Part shown: piece by piece, positions 27,627 through 36,499 of the stretch
Position numbering within the stretch: position 1 is the first letter of the stretch
How the letters are laid out: every line of letters starts with the position of its first letter
Assembly (NCBI GenBank): GCA_902619615.1
Contig: CACNFD010000003.1
Location: 97,610-161,609 of the forward strand
Direction of reading: 5' to 3'
Source of the DNA: an uncultured SAR116 cluster alpha proteobacterium
GTDB lineage: Bacteria > Pseudomonadota > Alphaproteobacteria > Puniceispirillales > Marisalimonadaceae
Length of the DNA: 64,000 bases
Program-made: the position numbers and the translations under genes
Notes under the pieces: model-generated
Told to the model about the DNA's origin: nothing
Database searches by the model: none
What the model saw: the letters and a program-made list of their open reading frames with translations, nothing else

Positions 27627-28481
27627 TTAATATTCATTTATAGTTGATGTTTGGCCAGCTACCGTTGTTCTAACCATTAACCTTTTTTCAATTTTGCCTT
27701 TGATTGGGGTAGCTCTATGTAATACAGCTCTATTATCCCACATAATTAAATCAAATGGTTCCCAAACATGAGAATAAATAAATTTTTCTTTGTCAATGTA
27801 AGAGTTAATTTCAGCTAAGAGAGCATTACTATCATTTTCTGACATCCCATCGACATTTCTACAATGCGCACCTAAATAAAGAGATTTTCCATGCTTATTA
27901 TCACTTAAAACTAATTTTTGTTTAACGGGAGGAAGAACTTTTTTTTCTTCAGGAGTAACTAAGTTTGGATCAATTTTTGATCTTCCATGAGAATAATCAT
28001 GCCAACAAATTTTATCATCAATCTTTAATTTCAATTCCTGAGGTAAAGCATTGTAGCTAGCTCTCATTGACAAAAACTCAGTGTTTCCTCCAAGTGACGG
28101 GATCATTTTAGCTGATAAAATTGACATTTTAGATGGAATTTTTTTAAATGAACTATCGCTATGCCACGCCTGATTTGCTAAATTATTTAACCTTTGTCTG
28201 TCTGTAGGAGGTACCAAATTTCCATTTTCGTCAAAGTTACGAAGAATAATAAGTTTTGAACCAGAGCCGTCTGTTCCAACTTTTGTTAATTCAAGAGTAC
28301 CAAAATTTTCACTAAACTTTATGTGCTCATCATCTGTAATATTTTGATTTCTTATCACAACTACTGAAAATTCTGCTAAAATTTCAGATATTTCACTGAT
28401 AGTTTCTTTGCTAAGTATATTTCTTACATTAAGATTTTTTATCTCTATAGCAAAAAATTTAGATAGTTTATTTGTAATCAT
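27627..28481 (-). CDS. TauD/TfdA-family Fe(II)/2-oxoglutarate dioxygenase
   Basis: Non-haem iron oxygenase of 284 residues. The metal triad is H107 and D109 in WHSDSSF, and H255 in VLHRATP; an arginine in KRLMVRTTV (R267 or R271) would bind 2-oxoglutarate. Members cleave or hydroxylate taurine, sulfonates, aryloxyacetates, carnitine precursors and similar organic acids. The layout with WDNRAVLHRATP is closer to the TfdA-like branch than to taurine-specific TauD, but this is a judgement from motifs. AGAGG precedes the ATG. It is first in a two-gene unit with the GMC oxidoreductase. Confidence 0.88.
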   Translation of the reverse strand: MITNKLSKFFAIEIKNLNVRNILSKETISEISEILAEFSVVVIRNQNITDDEHIKFSENFGTLELTKVGTDGSGSKLIILRNFDENGNLVPPTDRQRLNNLANQAWHSDSSFKKIPSKMSILSAKMIPSLGGNTEFLSMRASYNALPQELKLKIDDKICWHDYSHGRSKIDPNLVTPEEKKVLPPVKQKLVLSDNKHGKSLYLGAHCRNVDGMSENDSNALLAEINSYIDKEKFIYSHVWEPFDLIMWDNRAVLHRATPIKGKIEKRLMVRTTVAGQTSTINEY

Positions 28482-28568
28482 TTTTAACCTCTTAGACCAA
28501 AAACATTTTAATTTTTCTGATGTTATTTAATTATTTTTTTAATCAAAAGTGAAGTATATAATAGTATT

Positions 28569-29390
28569 ATGGAAAATGAATTAAAAATTAATGATGATAT
28601 AAAAATATTAAAATTAGATATTTTGAAAAAAAATCTAAAACAAAATTGGGCACTTGACACTGAAATATGGAATGAAGAATTTTCACATGATTATAGATTT
28701 GAAGACACCTACTTACAACTCAGTTTTGTTTTAAGAGATTTTAACATGAATGAATTAAAACATTTAATTTCCATAACAAATTTGTTTGACATTAAAAATT
28801 ACAATCATGAAATTTCTACATTAATTAACAATTATATCAAAAGCTGCGTAGATTATCTTAACCACGAAATAGATGGGAACACAGAAGAATATTTTAAGAA
28901 ATTTAATAAAAATGATAATTGTTTTTCATATGAAAAAAGAATTAAAGATGAACTCAACAAGTATAATATTCAATATTCAGTATTCTTTTATGGCACATTA
29001 AGATCTTCACAAGTTAGAGAAGCAGTTCTTGGTAAAGATATAAGTACAAAAATGATGGATACTGCAACTTTGAAAAAATATAAAGTGTTTAAAGTTAAAG
29101 ATGCTCATTATCCTTTGATAAAATATACAAATAATGAGAAAGATATTGTTGATGGGATTATAGCCAAAAATCTAACATACGAACAGTTAATAACATTAGA
29201 CAAATTTGAAGGTAAAAATTATTTTAGACAATTTATTAAAGTTCATACCAATAATAATATTTTAGATGCTCAGATTTATTTACCTAAATCCTGTCTTATT
29301 TCTTCAGAACCATGGAATTATGATGATTGGTATAAGAATGATATGAATAAATTTTTTGAAAATGAGTTTAATTTAAATGGTGTAAAATAA
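28569..29390 (+). CDS. Unknown N-terminal domain fused to a GGCT/AIG2-like domain
   Basis: A 273-residue soluble protein. Residues about 135-245 form a GGCT (AIG2-like) domain: FFYGTLRSS (139-147), a central KVFKVKDAHYPLI segment, and LDKFEGKNYFR with E214 at the catalytic-glutamate position. Such domains release 5-oxoproline from gamma-glutamyl compounds, though many have unknown substrates. The first 130 residues are charged, probably helical, and match nothing I recognise. It is divergent from the dioxygenase gene and converges with the TerB/DnaJ gene. The fold is likely and the function unknown. Confidence 0.7.
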   Translation: MENELKINDDIKILKLDILKKNLKQNWALDTEIWNEEFSHDYRFEDTYLQLSFVLRDFNMNELKHLISITNLFDIKNYNHEISTLINNYIKSCVDYLNHEIDGNTEEYFKKFNKNDNCFSYEKRIKDELNKYNIQYSVFFYGTLRSSQVREAVLGKDISTKMMDTATLKKYKVFKVKDAHYPLIKYTNNEKDIVDGIIAKNLTYEQLITLDKFEGKNYFRQFIKVHTNNNILDAQIYLPKSCLISSEPWNYDDWYKNDMNKFFENEFNLNGVK

Positions 29391-29391
29391 G

Positions 29392-30129
29392 TTAAGATTG
29401 TACTTTGCTGCTTTTCAATTTTTGTATCTGATCCCAAGCAGCATTTATCGCTCTCATTTTATTTTTACTTTCGTTTATGACTTCATTGGGCACACCTTTA
29501 CTAATCAAAAGATCTGGATGGTGTTCTTTTGAAAGTTTAATATATTTTGTTCTAATTGATTTTAAATCATCAGTTGGTTGACTTTCTAAAACTATGTAAG
29601 GATTAAGCTTATCTGATGATTTTCTAGATTCTTTTATACTTTCATATTGTTTTTGACTAAGGCCAAAATTAAAAGCAATGTTAGATATCATTGCTTCTTC
29701 TTCTTTACTTACGTGTCCATCTGCCTCTGCAATATAGAAAAGTATATTAACGACCTCTTCTAAAACATTCAGATTATCCTTGAAAATTTCAGCAATTTGT
29801 TTCGCATAAGATTCATATCCAGTACTTTCATCTTTGGCCTTATTAAATATCTTGGCAACCTGATCAATTTCATTATCTGGTATCTGAAGCTTCTCTTTTA
29901 CAGCAATTAATTCTTCTTTACTAACTCTTCCATCAGCTTTGCTCAGTTTTGCAGAGAGTATTATTAATGATAAAGCAAAAATTTGTTGTGAATTTTGTTG
30001 GCTTGTAAAGCTACTTGATGAGGTGATTCTCGAAATTTTTCCTCCTAAAAATGATCCTAGCAAAGCTCCAAAGGGACCACCTAAAGAAAAACCAATGACC
30101 CCACCTAATAGACTTCCCCAAATTGACAT
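29392..30129 (-). CDS. TerB-like and J-domain protein (DjlA-like)
   Basis: A 245-residue membrane-linked co-chaperone. Residues about 5-32 are a glycine-rich hydrophobic segment of the glycine-zipper type. Residues about 50-165 look like a TerB domain with paired acidic motifs SKADGRVSKEEL and AEADGHVSKEEE. The C-terminal 70 residues are a J-domain with the HPD tripeptide at 204-206, which stimulates DnaK. The order membrane segment, TerB, J-domain is that of DjlA. It is convergent with the GGCT fusion gene and divergent from the VOC gene. Confidence 0.85.
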   Translation of the reverse strand: MSIWGSLLGGVIGFSLGGPFGALLGSFLGGKISRITSSSSFTSQQNSQQIFALSLIILSAKLSKADGRVSKEELIAVKEKLQIPDNEIDQVAKIFNKAKDESTGYESYAKQIAEIFKDNLNVLEEVVNILFYIAEADGHVSKEEEAMISNIAFNFGLSQKQYESIKESRKSSDKLNPYIVLESQPTDDLKSIRTKYIKLSKEHHPDLLISKGVPNEVINESKNKMRAINAAWDQIQKLKSSKVQS

Positions 30130-30232
30130 GATTTAATTCTCAAAGTTTTAACGAGTTTAATTTTATATTTTATATATAATTATTTAAAATTAATTATAAA
30201 GTATTCAACCTAACATTTGAATTGGTATAGCT

Positions 30233-30664
30233 ATGAAATTAAGAAAAAAAGGTCCTTGGAAATCTGCCAGCGAATACTCTAAAGATTTATCAGGTTTAAC
30301 CGTAAATTTATTAGTTGAGGATATTAATCTTTCAATAGATTTTTTACAAAAAATTATTAAAGCCAAAATTGTATATCAAGATCCTGATTTTGCAGCAATC
30401 GAAGGCTTTGGAAGTAGGTGGTGTTTACACTCTTATCATACGTATGAGTCTCATCCGTATATGAATGTTATTAAAAATTCTAATCCAAAAGGGTTAGGAA
30501 TAGAATTAAGAGTTATAGGTTGGGATCCTGATAGAGCTGAAGAAAAAGCAAGAAAAGAAAATTATATAATTTTGTCTAATTCAATGGATAAAGTGCATGG
30601 AATGAGGGAATGTTACATTCTTGATAATAATGGGTTTTGTTGGGTGCCATCGATTATTGTTTAA
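30233..30664 (+). CDS. VOC-family (glyoxalase/dioxygenase-like) protein
   Basis: A 143-residue single-module vicinal-oxygen-chelate protein. The LVEDINLSIDFLQKII start of a glyoxalase fold and the terminal MRECYILDNNGFCWVPS strand with a metal-ligand region are visible. Members include glyoxalases, antibiotic-binding proteins and dioxygenases, so no substrate is assigned. It stands alone on its strand, convergent with the D-amino-acid enzyme gene. Confidence 0.7.
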   Translation: MKLRKKGPWKSASEYSKDLSGLTVNLLVEDINLSIDFLQKIIKAKIVYQDPDFAAIEGFGSRWCLHSYHTYESHPYMNVIKNSNPKGLGIELRVIGWDPDRAEEKARKENYIILSNSMDKVHGMRECYILDNNGFCWVPSIIV

Positions 30665-30677
30665 ATTTAATTTGTAA

Positions 30678-31817
30678 TTACCAACCATTGGTTCTAGACC
30701 AATTATCTACAATACTTCCATTTTCTAAAATATTGTAGTTACTATAAGCCGCACAAGTTAAACACGCGTGATTTGGTAATATTCGTACTAGGCTACCTAT
30801 TGGTAATTTATCAAACCAGTTAATGTTATCTACCTTAATAGATCCATGCTCTTGATGTACTTCAGAAATGCTAAGTTCTTCAAAAGGTATCGCAGTGTGA
30901 GGATCACAAACTAATCCATAACCAGCTTTTGGCATGAAATTATTTGCACTTATGTCTTTTGATAAGGCTAATGCACCAGCATCAAGTAATATTTTTCCCT
31001 TTTGTTGATTATGACCAATCACACTTGCTAAGACGGTTAAGGCTATATCTCCTATTTCACAAATTCCTCTTGAAGCCTGAGCTAAATCCCAAAACATATA
31101 AATCCCTGCTCTAACTTCAGTGATACCTTTTAAATGTTCAGCATAAAACAATGTAGGAGTTGATCCTATACTTATGATGGGAGAATTATTTTCGGAATTT
31201 ACAAAATTCTTTAACGAGGCAAGAGCCTGTTCACGTTCAATGTTACTAATTGATATAATTTCTTTTTTATTTTTGGTTGAATAACTATGACCAGCATGAG
31301 CTAAAACCCCCAACAACTTTGAATGATGATTTGTATCGAAAACTTTAGATATTTCTCTAATTTTTTCATCTTGATAACCTAATCCGCTTCTACCCTCACC
31401 GCAGTCAATTTCAATCAGAATTTCAAATTTTGTGCTATTTAATTTACTATAATTTACGATTTCTTTAGCAACAAAAACTGAATCTATAACCATACGTATA
31501 ACACAGTCATATTTCAGTTGAATGTAATTTAGTCTTTTGAGTTTTGCTGGAATTATGCAAACAGCATAAGTAATATCTTTGAAACCTGAACTTGCAAAAT
31601 ACTCTGCTTCTTCAAGAGTTGAAACAGTTATAGGACCAATATCTTTTCCAAGAGCAATTTTAGCAACTTCAATGCTTTTAGGAGTTTTAACGTGTGGTCT
31701 CAGGATTGTATTTAATTCACTACATTTTTTTCTAGCTTTATTGCAATTTTTTTGTAAAAGATTTTTATCTAAAATCAAACATGGAGTATTAAGTTCATTT
31801 AAATTATTTATTTTCAT
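30678..31817 (-). CDS. D-threonine aldolase / D-serine dehydratase-like PLP enzyme
   Basis: A 379-residue protein of the fold-type III (alanine racemase-like) PLP group. The PLP lysine is K44 in RPHVKTPKS. The C-terminal zinc-binding pair His-x-Cys is H350 and C352 in LPNHACLT, as in D-serine dehydratase and D-threonine aldolase. It would break down D-beta-hydroxy amino acids to glycine plus aldehyde, or D-serine to pyruvate and ammonia; the choice cannot be made from sequence. It lies 26 bases downstream of acnB on the same strand. Confidence 0.85.
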   Translation of the reverse strand: MKINNLNELNTPCLILDKNLLQKNCNKARKKCSELNTILRPHVKTPKSIEVAKIALGKDIGPITVSTLEEAEYFASSGFKDITYAVCIIPAKLKRLNYIQLKYDCVIRMVIDSVFVAKEIVNYSKLNSTKFEILIEIDCGEGRSGLGYQDEKIREISKVFDTNHHSKLLGVLAHAGHSYSTKNKKEIISISNIEREQALASLKNFVNSENNSPIISIGSTPTLFYAEHLKGITEVRAGIYMFWDLAQASRGICEIGDIALTVLASVIGHNQQKGKILLDAGALALSKDISANNFMPKAGYGLVCDPHTAIPFEELSISEVHQEHGSIKVDNINWFDKLPIGSLVRILPNHACLTCAAYSNYNILENGSIVDNWSRTNGW

Positions 31818-31843
31818 TTTAATCTTAATAATTGAAACTTAAA

Positions 31844-34636
31844 TTAAAAATGTGCTGATAAACTATTTTGATTTTTTTCTAATGGTGGTGCAAATTTTGT
31901 AAGATTAATTCCCTCAACAGCTATTTTATACTCATCTATAGTTGGGGTTCTTCCTAAGATTGCTGAAAGAACAACAACTGGTGTCGATGCAAGCAATGAC
32001 TCTCCTTTTTTTTCTTGGGAATCCTCAACTACCCTTCCTTGAAAAAGTCTAGTTGAAGTAGCTAATACTGTGTCACCCTTTGCTGCTTTTTCTTGATTAC
32101 CCATGCAAAGGTTACATCCTGGTCTTTCAAGATAAAGAATATTCTCATATTCTAGACGAGCAGATTTCTTAGGGTTTTGATCATCAAATTCAAAGCCTGA
32201 ATATTTTTGTAATATACTCCAGTCACCTTCTTCCTTAAGTTCATCAATTATATTATAAGTTGGTGCTGCTACGACCAGAGGTGCCTCAAATTTTACCTTG
32301 CCCGAGGCTTTTTCTAGATTACGGAGCATTTGCGCAACAATTTTTACATCTCCTTTATGTACCATACAAGAGCCGACAAAACCTAAATCTACCTTTTTTT
32401 CAGCATTGTAATAAGAAATTGGTCTAATTGTATCATGTGTATATCTCTTTGACACATCTGAATTATTAACATCTGGATCAGCAATCATTGGTTCATCTAT
32501 TAAGTCTAAATCAACTTCAACTTCTGCAGAATACTTCGCATTTACATCAGGTCTTAAGGCAGGCTTTTCACCAGATTTGATTTCTGAAATTCTTTTTTCA
32601 GCAATTCGTATTAACTTATTAAGCATTTTATTTTCGTTTTCCATACCCTTGTCTATCATGACTTGTATTCTTTCTTTAGCAATTTCTAATGACTTAATTA
32701 GTGTTGCATCCTCTGAAATACATATTGATGCCTTTGCTTTCATTTCAGCAGTCCAATCGGTAAAAGTAAAAGCCTGGTCAGCAAGAAGAGTTCCCAAATG
32801 AACTTCAATAATTTTTCCTTGAAATACATTATCGCCAAACTGCTTAAGCATTTGGGCTTGTGTAGCGTGAACTACATCTCTGAAATCCATATGATCGCCC
32901 ATTTTGCCCTTAAATGTTACTTTGACTGACTCTGGTATTGGCATTGTTGCCTCACCAGTTGCCAAAGCCAAAGCAACAGTTCCAGAGTCTGCTCCGAATG
33001 CTACACCTTTTGACATTCTAGTATGAGAATCACCACCAATAATAATTGACCAATCATCAACAGTTATATCATTTAATACTTTATGGATAACATCAGTCAT
33101 TGAATGATAAGAATCTTTTGGGTCACGCGCAGTAATGAGACCAAATTTATGCATAAATTTCATCAGTCTTGGGGTATTTTCCTGAGCTTTAAAATCCCAA
33201 ACTGAAGCTGTATGACATCCTGATTGATAAGCCCCGTCTACAGTCGGCGAAATTACAGTTGCTGCCATTGCCTCTAATTCTTGTGATGTCATTAAACCTG
33301 TGGTATCTTGTGATCCAACAATATTTACTTTTACTCTTACATCAGAGCCAGCGTGTAAAAGCACACCCTTCTCTACACCTACCGCATTTGCGTTAAAGAT
33401 CTTCTCGACAGCTGTAAATCCTTGCCCTTCATTATAAATTTGTTTTGAAGGTGCAAAAGCAGATTTTAATTCGACATTTAGAACCTTACAGGCAAAACTT
33501 TGCAATTTTTTCCCGAAAACAATTGCATAGGATCCACCTGCTTTCATGAATTCTTGTTTTTGAGGTGAAAACGAAGATGATAAATCAACTAATTCTTTCT
33601 CTCCTGTTTCATCAAAAAGTTTTTTCTTTTTTGTGTTAATTTTTAATACTGTACCAGTATCTACACTATATTTCTGTTCCAGGACTGGATTATCATCATT
33701 GTTAATTATTGGATTACCATCTGAATCAAGTTTTTTTACCCAATTTTTTAAGTCTACACCTATTCCTCCTGTAACTCCTACAGTTGTTAAAAATATTGGA
33801 GAAATTCCATTTGTACCTGCAACAATTGGCGCAATATTTACAAACGGCACATAAGGACTTGCTTGCTTTCCAGTCCACAAGGCAACATTATTAACACCAG
33901 ACATTCTTGATGATCCAACACCCATAGTACCCTTTTCGGCGATTAACATTACACGCTTATCTGGATGTTGCTTTTTTAATTCAGTAATTTCCAATTGGGC
34001 TTTTTCTGAAATCATACATTTCCCATGTAGCTCTCGATCAGATCTAGAATGTGCCTGATTTCCAGGTGATAACAAATCCGTAGAAATATCACCCTCTGCC
34101 GCAACGTAAGTTACAACTTTTACCTCTTCTTCAATTTCTGGAAGTTTAGTAAAAAATTCAGCATTAGAATAACTTTTAAGAATATCTTCTGCAATTTTGT
34201 TTCCATCTTTGTAAGCATTTTCTAATCTTGAAGTGTCAACCTCATATAAAAATACTTGGGTTTTTAAAACTTCCGCTGCTTCAATTGCGGTGGATTTATT
34301 ATCGCTTAGAGCTAAATCAAGAAGAACTTCTATAGACGGACCACCTTTCATATGAGATAATAGTTCAAAAGCAAATGATGGTTTTATTTCATCAACCATT
34401 GTACTTTCTAAAATTATTTCTTTTAAAAACTTAGATTTTTCCAAAGCGGCTGATGTTGTTCCAGGAATAGTATTGTAAATCAGAAAATCAATAGAGTTTT
34501 TTCTATGTTTATTATTAGGATCCTTTATTTGTGAAATTATTTCTTTAAGCAATTCACCATCTTCAATTGGTTTAGGTTTCAAGCCCTCTTTTTTTCGATT
34601 TTCTATTTGCGTCAAATAATCTGAATATAAACTCAT
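31844..34636 (-). CDS. acnB: Aconitate hydratase B
   Basis: Isomerises citrate and isocitrate in the TCA cycle with a [4Fe-4S] cluster. The 930 residues have the B-type order: an N-terminal HEAT-like domain (about 1-160), the swivel domain, and then the cluster domains with cysteine in SGCHTASVWD and the pair in CNLCMGNQEKA. An AGGAAAG ribosome-binding site precedes the ATG. It is divergent from the cytochrome of the sulfide dehydrogenase locus. Many Alphaproteobacteria use the A-type enzyme instead; no acnA is in the window. Confidence 0.96.
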   Translation of the reverse strand: MSLYSDYLTQIENRKKEGLKPKPIEDGELLKEIISQIKDPNNKHRKNSIDFLIYNTIPGTTSAALEKSKFLKEIILESTMVDEIKPSFAFELLSHMKGGPSIEVLLDLALSDNKSTAIEAAEVLKTQVFLYEVDTSRLENAYKDGNKIAEDILKSYSNAEFFTKLPEIEEEVKVVTYVAAEGDISTDLLSPGNQAHSRSDRELHGKCMISEKAQLEITELKKQHPDKRVMLIAEKGTMGVGSSRMSGVNNVALWTGKQASPYVPFVNIAPIVAGTNGISPIFLTTVGVTGGIGVDLKNWVKKLDSDGNPIINNDDNPVLEQKYSVDTGTVLKINTKKKKLFDETGEKELVDLSSSFSPQKQEFMKAGGSYAIVFGKKLQSFACKVLNVELKSAFAPSKQIYNEGQGFTAVEKIFNANAVGVEKGVLLHAGSDVRVKVNIVGSQDTTGLMTSQELEAMAATVISPTVDGAYQSGCHTASVWDFKAQENTPRLMKFMHKFGLITARDPKDSYHSMTDVIHKVLNDITVDDWSIIIGGDSHTRMSKGVAFGADSGTVALALATGEATMPIPESVKVTFKGKMGDHMDFRDVVHATQAQMLKQFGDNVFQGKIIEVHLGTLLADQAFTFTDWTAEMKAKASICISEDATLIKSLEIAKERIQVMIDKGMENENKMLNKLIRIAEKRISEIKSGEKPALRPDVNAKYSAEVEVDLDLIDEPMIADPDVNNSDVSKRYTHDTIRPISYYNAEKKVDLGFVGSCMVHKGDVKIVAQMLRNLEKASGKVKFEAPLVVAAPTYNIIDELKEEGDWSILQKYSGFEFDDQNPKKSARLEYENILYLERPGCNLCMGNQEKAAKGDTVLATSTRLFQGRVVEDSQEKKGESLLASTPVVVLSAILGRTPTIDEYKIAVEGINLTKFAPPLEKNQNSLSAHF

Positions 34637-34771
34637 AGTCTTTCCTAAAATAAAATATTACTTCAATGATTTAATAAATCAGGTAACAGGTTTAAGTAAT
34701 TTACTTACAAAAGAAGATGATAACAACATTATTCTGACTTGTATATTTATAGCTTGATAAAAAAAATAAAT

Positions 34772-34801
34772 TTGAAATAATTAACAGATTAAAAGTAATA
34801 T
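34772..34801 (+). promoter_or_regulatory. Possible promoter of the cytochrome/flavocytochrome genes
   Basis: TTGAAA at 34772-34777 and TAATAT at 34796-34801 are separated by 18 bases and lie 30 bases upstream of the cytochrome start. The spacing suits a sigma-70 promoter. In sequence this AT-rich such matches occur by chance, so confidence is limited. A perfect 13-base palindrome AAGTAA-T-TTACTT at 34694-34706 lies between this site and acnB and could be an operator for either divergent gene. Confidence 0.35.
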
Positions 34802-34831
34802 TTTATTAAACTTTCAAACCTGGGGGAGGTT

Positions 34832-35152
34832 ATGAAGTACCACTTTATACTTTTATCAATTGTTGTATGCTTTTTTTTGATAAATAAATCATATGCTGAC
34901 CAAAAACAATTAGTTGGCGCGGATGCTGATTATGGTGAACATCTATTTGGTGAATGTGTTACATGTCATAATTCAACTGGTTTAGGTCAAGGGATACCAA
35001 AAATTACAGGCATGAAGACCAGTCAATTTATTACGAAAATTTTAGCTTATAAAACAAAAGAAAAAGAGAACGCAGTTATGCAAATGGTTGCTGAAAGACT
35101 TGGTGAGGAAGAAATTAATTCTCTTGCTCTTTATCTAAGTAAATTAAAGTAA
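34832..35152 (+). CDS. fccA: Monoheme cytochrome c, probable sulfide dehydrogenase cytochrome subunit
   Basis: A 106-residue periplasmic class I cytochrome c. A signal peptide (residues 1-22, ending SYA) is followed by the heme motif CVTCH at 42-46; a methionine at 83 or 85 is the likely axial ligand. It would take electrons from the flavoprotein encoded 71 bases downstream, as FccA does for FccB. Single-heme size resembles the green sulfur bacterial FccA, unlike the diheme SoxE. A strong GGGGGAGG site precedes the ATG but with only two bases of spacing, which is unusually tight. The gene is divergent from acnB. FccA assignment rests mainly on position. Confidence 0.82.
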   Translation: MKYHFILLSIVVCFFLINKSYADQKQLVGADADYGEHLFGECVTCHNSTGLGQGIPKITGMKTSQFITKILAYKTKEKENAVMQMVAERLGEEEINSLALYLSKLK

Positions 35153-35210
35153 AATAAAATTTTACTTAAGATTAAAAAACGTTAACATTTAAATTAGTTT
35201 ATTAATTTTT

Positions 35211-35218
35211 GGAGGAGG
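35211..35218 (+). promoter_or_regulatory. Strong ribosome-binding site that sets the fccB start
   Basis: GGAGGAGG is five bases upstream of the ATG at 35224. The open frame extends five codons upstream to a TTG at 35209, but that TTG would place the ribosome-binding site inside the coding region, so the ATG is the true start. This is among the strongest Shine-Dalgarno sequences in the window, suggesting high expression. Confidence 0.85.
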
Positions 35219-35223
35219 ATTAT

Positions 35224-36489
35224 ATGACAAAAATGAAAAGACGTACCTTCGTTGGGCTTGCTGCAGCAACAACAACGACACTATCAATGCCTTCAATTGC
35301 TTTTGGAGCACTTCCAAGAGTTGTTGTAATTGGTGGTGGAGCAGGTGGAGCGACTGCAGCAAAGTATATTGCTAAAGACTCAAAAGGAGCTATTGATGTT
35401 ACTTTAGTTGAAGCATCGAAGAGATATTATACATGTTTCTTCTCAAATCTTTATTTAGGAGATTTTAGGGCTTATGGTTCTATAGGTCATAATTATTACG
35501 GATTAGCAGTAAATCATGGAGTTAATATGGTTCATGAATGGGCTTTATCTGTTAATAATGCTGCAAAAAAAGTTAATCTAGGTTCTGGCGAAAGTATTTC
35601 ATATGATAAACTCGTAATTTCGCCTGGAATTGATCTTAAGTTTGAAAGTGTAAACGGATACTCTGCAGAAGCACAATCTAAAATGCCACACGCATGGAAA
35701 TCTGGTACACAAGTTCAATTGTTAAAGAATCAGGTTAAAGGTATGAAGAAAGGTGGAACATTTGTTATGGTGCCTCCACCAAATCCATATCGTTGCCCGC
35801 CTGGGCCTTATGAGAGAGTTTCAATGATTGCTCATCAATTTAAAAAGTCTAATCCTACAGCTAAAATTGTAATTTTAGATCCTAAAAATAAGTTTTCTAA
35901 ACAAGGCTTATTTATGGAAGGTTGGCAGAAGCATTATCCAGGAATGATTGAATGGATAAGCGCAGAAACTCATGGTGGCATCAAAAAAATTAATGCTGCA
36001 ACCATGGAGTTTGAAACTGATTTAGACACTTTTAAAGCAGATGCAGCAAGTGTTGTTCCTGCTCAAAGAGCTGGACGTATAGCTATGAACGCTGGTGTAA
36101 ACAATGGTGATTGGTGTCCAATCGTTCCTGCATCTATGCAAGCTCAAGCTGACGAAAATATTTATGTACTTGGCGATGCATCAATTGCTAAATCAATGCC
36201 TAAATCTGGTTTTTCAGCTAACAGTCAAGCTAAAGTTGCTGCAAACCACATAAGAGGAAGTTTAACAGGCAGTAAAGTCTTTACTCCTCGTTTTGCAAAT
36301 ACTTGCTGGTCCTTAGTTGCAACAAATGACGGTATCAAAGTTGGAGCAAATTACAAGGCTACTGATGAGAAAATAGATAAAACAAGTGGGTTTATTTCAA
36401 AAACAGGTGAAGATAGTAACCTTAGAAAAGCAACCTATGAAGAATCAATTGGATGGTATTCAGGTATAACTTCCGATATGTTTTCTTAA
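35224..36489 (+). CDS. fccB: Flavocytochrome c sulfide dehydrogenase, flavoprotein subunit
   Basis: Periplasmic flavoprotein that oxidises sulfide to sulfur or polysulfide and passes electrons to cytochrome c; called SoxF in Sox clusters. It has 421 residues from the ATG chosen by the ribosome-binding site. A twin-arginine signal (KRRTFVG, residues 5-11) ends near AFGA at 29. The dinucleotide-binding VVVIGGGAGG follows. All three signature cysteines are present: C71 in YTCFFSN (covalent FAD), and C191 in YRCPPGPYER and C361 in NTCWSL (redox disulfide). It is convergent with soxB, with a hairpin between them. Confidence 0.94.
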   Translation: MTKMKRRTFVGLAAATTTTLSMPSIAFGALPRVVVIGGGAGGATAAKYIAKDSKGAIDVTLVEASKRYYTCFFSNLYLGDFRAYGSIGHNYYGLAVNHGVNMVHEWALSVNNAAKKVNLGSGESISYDKLVISPGIDLKFESVNGYSAEAQSKMPHAWKSGTQVQLLKNQVKGMKKGGTFVMVPPPNPYRCPPGPYERVSMIAHQFKKSNPTAKIVILDPKNKFSKQGLFMEGWQKHYPGMIEWISAETHGGIKKINAATMEFETDLDTFKADAASVVPAQRAGRIAMNAGVNNGDWCPIVPASMQAQADENIYVLGDASIAKSMPKSGFSANSQAKVAANHIRGSLTGSKVFTPRFANTCWSLVATNDGIKVGANYKATDEKIDKTSGFISKTGEDSNLRKATYEESIGWYSGITSDMFS

Positions 36490-36499
36490 TTAAAACTTT

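Noticed and set aside
3333..30129. Open frames on the opposite strand of the large genes
   Set aside because: Many 60-120 codon frames lie antisense to clear conserved genes and show no ribosome-binding site or recognisable motif; they are shadows.
34832..35152. The small cytochrome as SoxX or SoxA
   Set aside because: Its position 71 bases before the flavocytochrome gene and its small class I form fit FccA better; it lacks the cysteine-ligated heme region expected of SoxA.
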